This document shows, piece after piece, positions 1-6,762 of a stretch of 8,111 bases of DNA. The stretch spans positions 1 through 8,111 of the forward strand of contig DLXG01000212.1 of the NCBI GenBank assembly GCA_003448875.1. Reading direction: 5' to 3'. Source of the stretch: Anaerolineaceae bacterium. Lineage in GTDB: Bacteria; Chloroflexota; Anaerolineae; Anaerolineales; Anaerolineaceae. The translations under genes and the position numbers were made by a program. Within the stretch, counting starts at the first letter, position 1; every line of letters starts with the position of its first letter. Below the pieces are notes generated by a model. It did not search any database. It saw only the letters and a list, made by a program, of their open reading frames with translations, and had not been told where the DNA came from.

Positions 1-96
1 GGGAATAATTTAGAGTCGCTTTCTTCCCCTTACAGCCTAACAAAACTGAAAATATTCTTTACAGAGATGTTACGGAAATCAGAGGGGGGTTTCTTT

Positions 97-102
97 TATA
101 AT
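97..102 (+). promoter_or_regulatory. possible -10 element for the block 1 operon
   Basis: A perfect TATAAT lies 28 bases upstream of the preferred ATG of the first gene. It would place transcription start near 109, leaving a leader of about 20 bases that contains the GGAGG ribosome binding site at 118-122. No good -35 box lies at 16-18 bases upstream (the region reads GGAAAT), and there is no extended -10 TGn. The call therefore rests on the -10 alone and on its sensible position. The 129 bases before the first gene show nothing else I can name. Confidence 0.35.
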
Positions 103-129
103 TTTCTTAAGAAGTGTGGAGGCGACGTC

Positions 130-1338
130 ATGCGTGAAAAAATCTTCATTGTGGATGACAATGAGGTCAGCCGCAAGCTGGTGGGTGGGATTCTAAAAAA
201 AGAGGGCTATGAGGTTTATGCGGCTGCCAGTGCAACCGAAGCCCTCTCGGCAATTCCAAAAGTAATGCCGGATTTGATCATTCTGGATGTGATGATGCCC
301 GAAATGGACGGGTATCAACTCTGCCGAAGGCTGAGAGACCGCCCCGATACTGCCCGTTTGCCGATTTTGATTCTCACCTCGCTCAATCAACTGGAAGAGC
401 GGCTGAAAGCCTTTGAGGCCGGCGCAGATGATTTCATCCCCAAGCCGTTTCAGCCGCAGGAGTTTCTTGCGCGAGTGCAGGTAGCCTTGCGGCGTTCCTC
501 TTACTACCTCCCGCCGGCTTCAAAAAGTGAGGCCGAAACGATTGCAGTATTCTCACTGAGGGGCGGCAGCGGCGTATCATCCATCGCGACCAACACGGCC
601 GTCGGTCTCAGCCAGTTATGGAAGAAGCCGGTGGTGTTGGTGGATCTGGCGCTTGAAAATGGAATTTCGGCCCTGATGCTGGATTTACCCTTGCGCCATT
701 CCTGGGCGGAGTTGTCAAAAATCCCGGCGGAAGAAATTGACCGGGAGGTGATTTTTCAGGTTCTCTTGAAGCATGAATCCGGCCTAAGTGTGCTGGCGGC
801 CCCCCGTCGTCCGTATGAGGCGGAACTGCTCAATGCTGAGCAGGTCAAACAGGTGCTGACTATGCTCTCCGAGCAATATGAGTACATCGTGATTGATCTG
901 CCCCACAATTTCTCGGAGACGACACTTGCGGCTCTTGATCAGGCTGATCAGATTTTGCTGGTGCTTTCACCCGAACTGGCCGCAGTGCAATGCGCCAGCA
1001 TTGCGCTGGATGTTTTTAGTAAAGTTGGCTATCCTGCGGATAAAGTGAAACTGGTCTTAAATTGGACTTTCAAGGGCAAAGGGTTACCCCGCGAAGAAAT
1101 TGAGAAGGTGCTCCAAAGAAGAATTGAGGTTGTTCTGCCATTTGCCGGTGATGAACTGGTCAACGCGTTGACAATGGGAAAACCTCCGGTATTTTCTGAG
1201 CCGGAGAGCGCACTGGGCGGTTTGTTTGAGGATTTTGCATTTTATTGGAGTAAAGTGGATCATAAGAAAAACCCACCCAAGCCGTATTCCGATGCGTTAC
1301 TTCGGGTTCAAAAACGAATGAAAGCCCGACAAAAGTGA
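130..1338 (+). CDS. response regulator receiver fused to a TadZ/CpaE-like (ParA/MinD-type) ATPase domain
   Basis: This is a 402-residue protein. Residues 1-120 form a CheY-like receiver with all expected residues: acidic pair D9/D10, phosphoacceptor D53 (in LDVMMPEMDGY), T83 and K105 (IPKPF). Residues about 135-375 resemble the SIMIBI ATPases CpaE/TadZ of Flp (Tad) pilus systems: a P-loop-like segment FSLRGGSGVSS at 141-151, VVLVDLAL at 168-175 and VIDLPHNF at 254-261. The P-loop is deviant: R144 replaces the first lysine and V149 sits where the catalytic lysine of GKS/T is expected, so ATP hydrolysis is doubtful. TadZ/CpaE proteins localise pilus machinery at the cell pole, often with a degenerate receiver; here the receiver looks functional. 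I chose ATG 130 over an in-frame ATG at 67 because GGAGG (118-122) lies 7 bases upstream of it and a TATAAT (97-102) lies between the two starts. The tail, from about 377, is lysine/arginine-rich. It is the first gene of an apparent operon with the pilin-like gene 18 bases downstream. Confidence 0.85.
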   Translation: MREKIFIVDDNEVSRKLVGGILKKEGYEVYAAASATEALSAIPKVMPDLIILDVMMPEMDGYQLCRRLRDRPDTARLPILILTSLNQLEERLKAFEAGADDFIPKPFQPQEFLARVQVALRRSSYYLPPASKSEAETIAVFSLRGGSGVSSIATNTAVGLSQLWKKPVVLVDLALENGISALMLDLPLRHSWAELSKIPAEEIDREVIFQVLLKHESGLSVLAAPRRPYEAELLNAEQVKQVLTMLSEQYEYIVIDLPHNFSETTLAALDQADQILLVLSPELAAVQCASIALDVFSKVGYPADKVKLVLNWTFKGKGLPREEIEKVLQRRIEVVLPFAGDELVNALTMGKPPVFSEPESALGGLFEDFAFYWSKVDHKKNPPKPYSDALLRVQKRMKARQK

Positions 1339-1356
1339 TGGTGAGGAGGGTGAACG

Positions 1357-2091
1357 ATGAAACATAGAGTTCGTGAGTCAGGACAGGGTTTGCTGGAATA
1401 TGGGCTCATTCTGGTTTTAGCGGTGGTCGCGCTGATGTTAATTTTGCAATTGTTTGGTATCTCGCTGCGGGATGTGTATTGTGCGGTGGTCGGCATTTTC
1501 TCCCAAAGCGGTACCTGTGCGGTTTCTACCAAGCCGGTGGCAATCTGTGAGGATGACTTTTCACAGGGTTTGACGGGGTGGCAAAGTTTAGCAGGAAACC
1601 CTCAAATAAAATCCGGCAATTTCTGCTGGAGCGGGTCAACTCAAACCTTTAATCAATGTTCCATGAAGAATGAGTTGAAAGATTATGTCATCCATCTGGA
1701 AGATGTCGTCATTGACCAGGGATCGGGATTTGGTGTATTTTTCAGAACAACCTTCAGGCAGCAAGGGGCTTCGGGTTATGTTTTTCAATATGACCCCGGA
1801 ATGAGGACTTCCGATTCGCCTAACGGGTCTTTCGTGATTCGCCGCTGGATGAACGGTAAAGAAATCTGGAAGCCGATCGCCGAAGCAAAAATCCCCGCTG
1901 ATTTTGCGGTCTATAAAACACCTCATGATATTGATATTGTCATCAGAGATGCAAACTATACGGTGTTGATTGACGGCAAAAAAGTATTGGAAGTAACCGA
2001 TCATGTCTATAAAGAGGGCGGGGTTGGTTTTCGTTCGTGGAGTAACACCACCGCCTGCACTTCACATTTTTCCATTCAGGAAGTCAAGTAG
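1357..2091 (+). CDS. Flp-type pilin-like N-terminus fused to a concanavalin-like (LamG/DUF1080-like) extracellular domain
   Basis: This is a 244-residue protein. The N-terminus carries a class III prepilin signal: a short basic leader, then SGQGLLEYG. Processing after G9 would put E14 and Y15 at mature positions +5 and +6, as in Flp pilins cleaved by a TadV-type prepilin peptidase. A hydrophobic helix follows at about 16-37. Ordinary Flp pilins end at about 50-80 residues. Here the chain continues with a domain from about 64 to 244 (start CEDDFSQGLTGW, later GFGVFFR, GYVFQYDPG, YTVLIDGKKV, GGVGFRSW) whose pattern matches concanavalin-like beta-sandwiches of the LamG or DUF1080 type. Six cysteines (C42, C54, C64, C90, C101, C234) fall outside the cytoplasmic leader and could form disulfides. 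AGGAGGG at 1344-1350 supports the ATG. I infer a minor pilin, pilus-tip adhesin or membrane-anchored sugar-binding protein. No catalytic residues can be assigned, so I do not call it an enzyme. Confidence 0.75.
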   Translation: MKHRVRESGQGLLEYGLILVLAVVALMLILQLFGISLRDVYCAVVGIFSQSGTCAVSTKPVAICEDDFSQGLTGWQSLAGNPQIKSGNFCWSGSTQTFNQCSMKNELKDYVIHLEDVVIDQGSGFGVFFRTTFRQQGASGYVFQYDPGMRTSDSPNGSFVIRRWMNGKEIWKPIAEAKIPADFAVYKTPHDIDIVIRDANYTVLIDGKKVLEVTDHVYKEGGVGFRSWSNTTACTSHFSIQEVK

Positions 2092-2117
2092 GAAACGCTT
2101 TCATTGGTGAGGTCAAA

Positions 2118-2546
2118 ATGAATTTTGAACAATCACCTTCTTTAAGAGATTTCAAGAACGGCCTGCGTCAGGATCTGCCCACTAAGAGGGGGTTAACTCG
2201 CCAGCAATGGATTATTCTGGTGCTTTTGATTACGGTCATCGCCTTAGCCGCGCTGGTTTGGGTTCGCTCGGATAGTAATCAACTGGTGCGCGGGGTTGGC
2301 AGTGTAAGAGGCATGATCGTGGACGATCGCGGCCAGCCCTTTCAAGGTGAAATTTATGTGCTTGGAACGGAGATCGTGGCGACAAGCGACCCGGGTGGTT
2401 TTTTTCAAGTGAATGGAGTGCCGGCGGGCAGGCAGTATTTGATTGTGACCGATCAACGGATTGGGCACGAGTTTCAGATCGCGGTTTTGCCGGGTGAAGT
2501 GTTGGATGTCGGCACGCTGCGGTTTGTTTCAACGGCTACACCATAA
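2118..2546 (+). CDS. small single-pass membrane protein with carboxypeptidase-regulatory-like domain
   Basis: This is a 142-residue protein. A hydrophilic, basic N-terminal segment (1-30) precedes one transmembrane helix at about 31-49 (WIILVLLITVIALAALVWV). The outer part (about 58-137) resembles a carboxypeptidase regulatory-like (CarboxypepD_reg, transthyretin-like) beta-sandwich: VRGMIVDDRGQPFQGEIYV at 63-81, TSDPGGFFQVNGVPAG at 89-104 and YLIV at 107-110. Such domains usually assist folding or mediate binding and are not catalytic. There is no lipobox and no signal cleavage site is obvious, so it probably stays anchored with the beta domain outside. GAGG at 2109-2112 gives a good ribosome binding site. 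It lies between the pilin-like gene and the sensor kinase with gaps of 26 bases on each side, so it is probably co-transcribed and acts at the same surface. I cannot assign a specific function. Confidence 0.65.
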   Translation: MNFEQSPSLRDFKNGLRQDLPTKRGLTRQQWIILVLLITVIALAALVWVRSDSNQLVRGVGSVRGMIVDDRGQPFQGEIYVLGTEIVATSDPGGFFQVNGVPAGRQYLIVTDQRIGHEFQIAVLPGEVLDVGTLRFVSTATP

Positions 2547-2572
2547 AATGAAAGTGGCGGGGGCGTAAATCA

Positions 2573-5548
2573 ATGATTCTTAATTGGCTCAGGAAACGAT
2601 TGACACTTCAATACAGTCTGGCAGGTTTATTGCTCGGTAGTTTATTCCTGATTCTTGCGCTTGTGCTGGAATTCAGCACCAGAGGGAATTTCAACGGCTG
2701 GCCTGCTCTGGTTGAGTTGTATGCTGCCAACCGCTTAATTTGGGTGATTACCAGCGCACCGCTTGTACTGGCAGTGGTTTTTTATTTGCTGGGCAGGCAA
2801 AAAGAAGCGCTCTTGAGTGCAAATCAGAGACTGGAAAACTCGGTTCATGAACGGGTAAATCAGCTGGATCAGGCATATAAAACGCAATATGTGTTGAATC
2901 AATTGTTACAGATTTCATTACAGAACCTGCCCTTAAAAGAAACGCTTGCCCAGTCGCTGGATTTGATTCTGGAATTACCCATTCTGGCTTCTGCCAAGCA
3001 GGCAGGCATTTTTCTGTACGATAAATCTTCGAACAGCCTCAAAATAGTGGCTGAACGATACCTTGACCCTAACGCCGGCCGCTTCTGCCGTCTTGTGCCG
3101 GATGGCTACTGCCGCTGCGGGGCAGCCATGCGCAGTCACGACATTCAATTTGTAACCTGCCAGAACGAAATCAGCTCCATTCAGCGCGATGATTTTCATG
3201 GAAATTTATATGTGCCCATCGAAATCGATAACCAGCTGGAAGCGGTGCTGGCAGTATATCTTGACGAAGATGCGATCAAGGATGAAAGCTGGAATCCGCT
3301 GGATCTCGAATCGGTTGCCGGTGACCTTGCCACGATCATAAAAAACAGGATCAATGAAGAAAAGTTGTTGCTCCATGGTGTTATCCTCAACCACATTACC
3401 AATGCGGTTTTACTGGCAGACCCGCAAGATCAGGTAGTCTGGGTCAATCCGGCATATAGCCGGTTAACTGGCTACGAAACGCAAGAGGTAGTGGGGAAAA
3501 AATTGGGTTATTCCCGTTCCGGTGCGCATGATGACTCTTTCTATGAGCAAATTCGTCATCAGGTTATGAGGGGTGAGATCTGGCAGGGGGAGTTGATTGA
3601 GAAGAAAAAGGACGGATCATTGTTTATCAATCAACAGACGGCTATCCCGGTTCGTGATGAGGATGGTTCTGTAAAATACGTAATTTCGGTGATGGAAGAC
3701 ATTACCGAACGGCGTAGAACGGAAGATGAAATTCGACGCCAGAAACGCTATTTTGAAACACTGGTGGAAAATTCCCCGGTGGCAATCGTAACCCTCGATC
3801 ATCAACACCGTATTACGGGCTGCAATCCGGCCTTTGAAAGCCTGTTTGGATACTCACGCAGTGAAATTCAGCATCAAAATATTGATGCCTTGATTGTGCC
3901 GGAAGAGGAATTGGAGCATGCCAAGTCCCTTAGCGCGGCAGTAGTCAGCCGCGGGAAAGTCCACCTGATTGGGCAGCGCAAGCGTAAAGATGGCAGTCTG
4001 GTGGATGTGGAAATTTTTGGTGTGCCGGTAGTTGTTGACGATCAGCCAATTGGCGTGCTGGGTATTTATCACGATATCAGTGATTTGTTGGAAGCGCGCC
4101 GGCAGGCAGAAGCAGCCGCACAGGCGAAGGCGGAGTTTTTGGCGAATATGAGCCACGAAATCCGTACTCCGCTGAATGCCGTTATTGGTATGACCAGCCT
4201 GTTACTGGATACCTCTCTGGATGCCGAGCAGAAAAATTATGTCGAAACGATCCGCACCAGCGGCGACTCATTACTCACCATCATTAACGACATACTGGAC
4301 TTTTCAAAAATCGAAGCCGGCAAGATGGTGATGGAAAAGCAGCCGTTCTATTTGAGCGACTGTATCGAATCGGCAATGGATCTGCTGGCGTCCAAAGCCT
4401 CAGAAAAAGGATTGGATCTGTCGTACTTGATTCAAGAAAACACGCCCAATCGTCTGGTGGGAGATGTAACCCGCTTACGGCAGGTATTGGTGAACTTGCT
4501 TTCGAACGCTGTCAAATTTACCGAGAAAGGCGGGGTGTTCATCACAGTTGAGGCAGAGAAACTGGATCAAGAGACAGCCTATCGGGTGCATTTTTCGGTG
4601 CGGGATACCGGAATAGGAATACCGCCTGAGCGGCTTGACCGGCTTTTTAAGCCGTTTTCGCAGGTGGATGCTTCCACTTCACGTAAATTCGGTGGCACTG
4701 GTTTGGGGTTATCCATCAGCAAGCGGCTGGTGGAAATGATGGGGGGTGAAATCTGGGTGGAAAGTGAGGTTGGGAAAGGCTCAACTTTCCACTTCACCAT
4801 TCAGGCGGAGGCATCACCGGCCACCCGTTTGTTGCCCCATCAGATGCAAACAGAGGAATTAAGCGAGCGCAGCATCCTCATCGTGGATGACAATGCCATG
4901 AACCGCATGATCATCTCACGCCAGACCGGCCGCTGGAAGATGAAACCCTATTCGGTTTCCAGCGGACAGGAAGCACTGGATTTGATTCGGAAAGGCGAGG
5001 TCTTCGATATTGCCCTGATTGATATGCAAATGCCGGAGATGGACGGCGTTATGGTGGCTGAGGAGATCCGTAAACTGCCGGCAGGTCAACAATTGCCGAT
5101 GGTATTGTTCACCTCGCTGGGTTACAAACCGGCATCTGCCACGCAGGATTTGTTTACAACAGTACTTTATAAACCGCTCAAACCCACCCAGTTATATGAA
5201 ACCCTCGTTTCGGTGCTGAACGGTAAACCGCGCCCGCAGCCGAAGAAACACACCGCCCCGGTGATTGATCATACCTTTGCACAGCAGTATCCCCTCCATA
5301 TCCTGCTGGCGGAAGATAATCTGGTCAACCAGAAGGTAGCCATCGGCATTTTACAACGCATGGGCTATCACGTGGATGTTGCTGCGAACGGGCTGGAAGT
5401 GCTGGAAGCCTTGCGCCGGCAGCACTATGATGTGGTATTGCTGGATGTGCAGATGCCGGAAATGGACGGTGAAGAAGCTGCCCAGGAAATTTGCCGCCGT
5501 TACCAGCCTGAACAGCGTCCAGTGTTGATTGATTGCGATGACGGCTAA
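2573..5548 (+). CDS. membrane hybrid histidine kinase (GAF-PAS-PAS-HisKA-HATPase-REC-REC), frameshifted in the last receiver
   Basis: The frame gives 991 residues before a premature stop. Two transmembrane helices (about 15-33 and 54-73) flank a short outer loop. A helical linker leads to a GAF domain (about 105-262) carrying a cysteine cluster (C172, C180, C182, C196). Two PAS domains follow (about 265-382 and 390-507, the first ending VMEDITER). The HisKA H-box is [18 protein letters not shown] with phosphoacceptor H528. The HATPase has its N-box at N641/N645, DTGIGIP at 678-684 and [11 protein letters not shown] at 707-717. REC1 (about 767-880) is complete: D772/D773, D817, T847, K867. REC2 (about 908 onward) has E914/D915 and D958 but loses its frame at residue 986, before the conserved threonine and lysine, which are encoded downstream. 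It resembles BarA/GacS-like sensors that pass phosphate His-Asp-His-Asp through an HPt protein. The ribosome binding site is weak (only a G-rich GGCGGGGGCG at 2557-2566). An intact version would be 1036 residues ending at 5687. REC1 and the kinase core should remain usable. Confidence 0.9.
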   Translation: MILNWLRKRLTLQYSLAGLLLGSLFLILALVLEFSTRGNFNGWPALVELYAANRLIWVITSAPLVLAVVFYLLGRQKEALLSANQRLENSVHERVNQLDQAYKTQYVLNQLLQISLQNLPLKETLAQSLDLILELPILASAKQAGIFLYDKSSNSLKIVAERYLDPNAGRFCRLVPDGYCRCGAAMRSHDIQFVTCQNEISSIQRDDFHGNLYVPIEIDNQLEAVLAVYLDEDAIKDESWNPLDLESVAGDLATIIKNRINEEKLLLHGVILNHITNAVLLADPQDQVVWVNPAYSRLTGYETQEVVGKKLGYSRSGAHDDSFYEQIRHQVMRGEIWQGELIEKKKDGSLFINQQTAIPVRDEDGSVKYVISVMEDITERRRTEDEIRRQKRYFETLVENSPVAIVTLDHQHRITGCNPAFESLFGYSRSEIQHQNIDALIVPEEELEHAKSLSAAVVSRGKVHLIGQRKRKDGSLVDVEIFGVPVVVDDQPIGVLGIYHDISDLLEARRQAEAAAQAKAEFLANMSHEIRTPLNAVIGMTSLLLDTSLDAEQKNYVETIRTSGDSLLTIINDILDFSKIEAGKMVMEKQPFYLSDCIESAMDLLASKASEKGLDLSYLIQENTPNRLVGDVTRLRQVLVNLLSNAVKFTEKGGVFITVEAEKLDQETAYRVHFSVRDTGIGIPPERLDRLFKPFSQVDASTSRKFGGTGLGLSISKRLVEMMGGEIWVESEVGKGSTFHFTIQAEASPATRLLPHQMQTEELSERSILIVDDNAMNRMIISRQTGRWKMKPYSVSSGQEALDLIRKGEVFDIALIDMQMPEMDGVMVAEEIRKLPAGQQLPMVLFTSLGYKPASATQDLFTTVLYKPLKPTQLYETLVSVLNGKPRPQPKKHTAPVIDHTFAQQYPLHILLAEDNLVNQKVAIGILQRMGYHVDVAANGLEVLEALRRQHYDVVLLDVQMPEMDGEEAAQEICRRYQPEQRPVLIDCDDG
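5525..5535 (+). repeat. period-4 TTGA tract with apparent 4-base duplication causing the frameshift
   Basis: The 11 bases TTGATTGATTG are 2.75 copies of TTGA. Deleting one 4-base unit turns the local reading from [12 protein letters not shown] into [12 protein letters not shown], which is the usual beta4-alpha4 sequence of receiver domains. The length fits one extra repeat unit better than a single-base change, because a 1-base deletion would leave an extra residue (VLIIAMTANA). Confidence 0.75.
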
Positions 5549-5687
5549 CGCACTGGAAGGCGATCGGGAACGCTATCTTTCTCTGGGAATGGACGATTAC
5601 ATTTCCAAACCGATCCGCGTGGAAGAACTGATGCGCGGCTTGGAAGATGCTTATCACAAAATCAAACGAGGTGAACATGTCTCTTGA
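5538..5687 (+). pseudogene. out-of-frame C-terminal part of the kinase's second receiver domain
   Basis: This is the detached 3' end of the hybrid kinase gene in the +1 frame. From ATG 5538 it would encode 49 residues: [17 protein letters not shown], then [14 protein letters not shown]. It holds the conserved threonine (residue 2) and the conserved lysine of the YISKP motif, which REC2 needs for signalling. The stop at 5685-5687 overlaps the HPt gene start by 11 bases, as expected for a translationally coupled pair in the unbroken ancestor. ATG 5538 lies 8 bases before the premature stop, so some re-initiation is conceivable, but I see no convincing ribosome binding site. It is treated as a remnant and not an independent gene. 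Confidence 0.75.
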
Positions 5688-6027
5688 TCTGACTACACTC
5701 AATTCCTATCGTGATTTCATGGGCGAAGATGCGGATAGTTTTATTGAGGATATCATTCGTTCGTATTTGAACGATGCTCCAAAGTTACTGGAAACCTTGA
5801 AGGAAACCATCAGCAGCGGTGATTCAGCCCGTTTTGTGCGCTCGGCTCATACGTTGAAGTCGAACAGTGCTACGCTGGGCGCAGCTGAACTGGCAGCCAT
5901 AGCCGCCGAATTGGAACAGGCCGGCAAATCTACTCCCTTGCCGGCATTGACCGAGAAAGTACAGGCCGCCGGCGAGGAGCTGAAAAAAGTTTTAGAGGCT
6001 CTGAGAGAGTATTTGAACGGGAATTAA
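5677..6027 (+). CDS. stand-alone HPt (histidine phosphotransfer) domain protein
   Basis: This is a 116-residue, nearly all-helical cytoplasmic protein. The HPt signature [17 protein letters not shown] lies at residues 53-69 and has phosphoacceptor H58 followed by the typical K61 and small residues that let a receiver dock. The preceding helices ([20 protein letters not shown], 21-40) and the following heptad-like helix (about 68-82) match a four-helix bundle. Its length is normal for a single HPt domain. I chose ATG 5677 over an in-frame ATG at 5647 because GAGGTG (5668-5673) lies just upstream and the earlier start only adds residues outside the domain. It overlaps the restored kinase end by 11 bases, so coupled translation is likely. 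It would shuttle phosphate between the kinase receivers and a final receiver; the only other one in view is on the TadZ-like protein. Confidence 0.9.
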   Translation: MSLDLTTLNSYRDFMGEDADSFIEDIIRSYLNDAPKLLETLKETISSGDSARFVRSAHTLKSNSATLGAAELAAIAAELEQAGKSTPLPALTEKVQAAGEELKKVLEALREYLNGN

Positions 6028-6074
6028 GGGGTTAATAGGGCAAGTTTGGCTTTTCTGGGGGTAATCCAATCCCC

Positions 6075-6103
6075 TTGACAAAAATACTTATCGGTTATAT
6101 ATT
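6075..6103 (+). promoter_or_regulatory. near-consensus sigma-70 promoter of the padR-ABC operon
   Basis: A perfect -35 TTGACA (6075-6080), a 17-base spacer and a -10 TATATT (6098-6103) predict a transcription start near 6110. The leader to the PadR ATG at 6143 would be about 33 bases. The promoter sits in the 115-base gap after the HPt gene, so the exporter block can be expressed apart from block 1. Confidence 0.8.
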
Positions 6104-6135
6104 TTTGTGCAATTTAGTAAACCGGTGAGTATTTT
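6081..6135 (+). promoter_or_regulatory. imperfect inverted repeat around the padR promoter, putative PadR operator
   Basis: The left arm (6081-6096) contains ATACTTATCGGTT and the right arm (6120-6135) contains AACCGGTGAGTAT. The 16-base arms match at 14 positions and are separated by 23 bases, with the dyad centre at 6108. The left arm fills the -35/-10 spacer and the right arm covers the presumed ribosome binding site. The left arm lies upstream of the predicted start, so it would act as DNA, most simply as two half-sites for the PadR protein encoded next to it. Autorepression is the usual mode in this family; binding here is inferred. Confidence 0.55.
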
Positions 6136-6142
6136 TTTAATT

Positions 6143-6736
6143 ATGTCTGTTCGCAATGCTCTTTTAGGTCTGCTTTGCCAGCGCAGCCGTTATGGCTATG
6201 AATTACTGCAAGCCTTTCAGGCTGTGACGGGCGGGCGCGAGACGTGGGAACTCAAACCGGCACAGGTGTATACCACCCTGACACGCTTGAAAGAGAGCGG
6301 CCTGATTGCCGAAGAGAGTGGAGAGGGCGAAGATGACGCTGCCAGACGCTGCTACACCATCACCCCGGCCGGCCGCGAGGAGTTGCACCGCTGGTTCGAG
6401 TCACCGGTCAAGGTGGAGCATCAGCGCGATGAGTTTTTCCTGAAGTTGATGCTGGCTCTGGCTACCGGCCAATCTGATCCGCGCCGCCTGATTTACTTGC
6501 AGCGCACCAGTCTGTTTCAGGAATTGCACCGTCTGACCGCTCTGCGCATGGAACTGGATCCCTACACCTCACTGGCCCATATTCTCTTGCTAGATCAGGC
6601 GATCATGCACGTGGAGGCCGATTTGCGCTGGCTGGAAATGATCGAGAGTCGGTTGGATGAAGTCAGCCGCCAGCCTGTACCCGAACCGGAATTAAAGCCG
6701 CGCGGGCGGCCGCCCAAACATATCAAGACAATATAA
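6143..6736 (+). CDS. PadR-family transcriptional regulator with AT-hook-like tail
   Basis: This is a 197-residue protein. Residues about 4-85 form the PadR winged helix: ALLGLLCQRSRYGYELLQAF, then QVYTTLTRLKESGLI and the wing ending CYTITPAGREEL (70-81). The C-terminal helical half (about 90-175, DEFFLKLMLAL and later helices) should form the Vir-like dimer interface of long PadR proteins. The last residues contain KPRGRPPK (185-192), an AT-hook-like motif unusual for this family. ATG 6143 is preferred over GTG 6107, which lies upstream of the predicted transcription start at about 6110. GGTGAG (6124-6129) is the likely ribosome binding site, although its 13-base spacing is long. GTG 6125 is a further in-frame option. 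It is followed 26 bases later by an ABC ATPase, so it most likely represses its own operon until a ligand of the exporter is present. The ligand is unknown. Confidence 0.9.
   Translation: MSVRNALLGLLCQRSRYGYELLQAFQAVTGGRETWELKPAQVYTTLTRLKESGLIAEESGEGEDDAARRCYTITPAGREELHRWFESPVKVEHQRDEFFLKLMLALATGQSDPRRLIYLQRTSLFQELHRLTALRMELDPYTSLAHILLLDQAIMHVEADLRWLEMIESRLDEVSRQPVPEPELKPRGRPPKHIKTI
6695..6718 (+). other. AT-hook-like motif coding segment in the PadR C-terminus
   Basis: The segment encodes KPRGRPPK (PadR residues 185-192), which contains the R-G-R-P core with flanking prolines and lysines typical of AT-hooks that insert into the minor groove of AT-rich DNA. It follows an acidic/proline linker (VPEPEL), which is consistent with a flexible tail. 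Confidence 0.5.
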
Positions 6737-6762
6737 GAATCATCCCGAGATTTGGAGGCATC

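Noticed and set aside
67..129. In-frame upstream ATG extending the TadZ-like protein by 21 residues
   Set aside because: The extension lies outside the receiver domain, covers the likely TATAAT and has no ribosome binding site, whereas ATG 130 has GGAGG at ideal spacing.
1636..2004. Open frame of about 122 codons on the minus strand
   Set aside because: It is fully antisense to the pilin-fusion gene, whose + strand frame has a good ribosome binding site and a coherent fold pattern. The antisense product looks like a shadow translation.
5520..5548. Programmed +1 ribosomal frameshift in the kinase gene
   Set aside because: No known slippery codon, such as the CUU-UGA of prfB, and no upstream stimulatory Shine-Dalgarno-like element is visible. 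A 4-base repeat duplication explains the restored consensus exactly.
5325..5702. Open frame of about 125 codons on the minus strand
   Set aside because: It lies antisense to the receiver/HPt region, which has clear domain matches on the + strand. The translated product shows no recognisable motif, and the frame has no clear ribosome binding site.
6057..6074. GGGGG-9 bases-CCCC as terminator of block 1
   Set aside because: The stem is only 4 base pairs, the loop is long and there is no T-run after it; the next bases are the -35 box.
6081..6138. The padR inverted repeat plus following T-run as a rho-independent terminator for block 1
   Set aside because: The 23-base loop and AT-rich, mismatched stem make a poor terminator, and its placement around a strong promoter fits an operator better. 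Partial attenuation of read-through is not excluded.
6107..6142. GTG start for PadR at 6107
   Set aside because: It lies about 3 bases upstream of the predicted transcription start and adds residues not typical of PadR N-termini. ATG 6143 begins at the usual family start.
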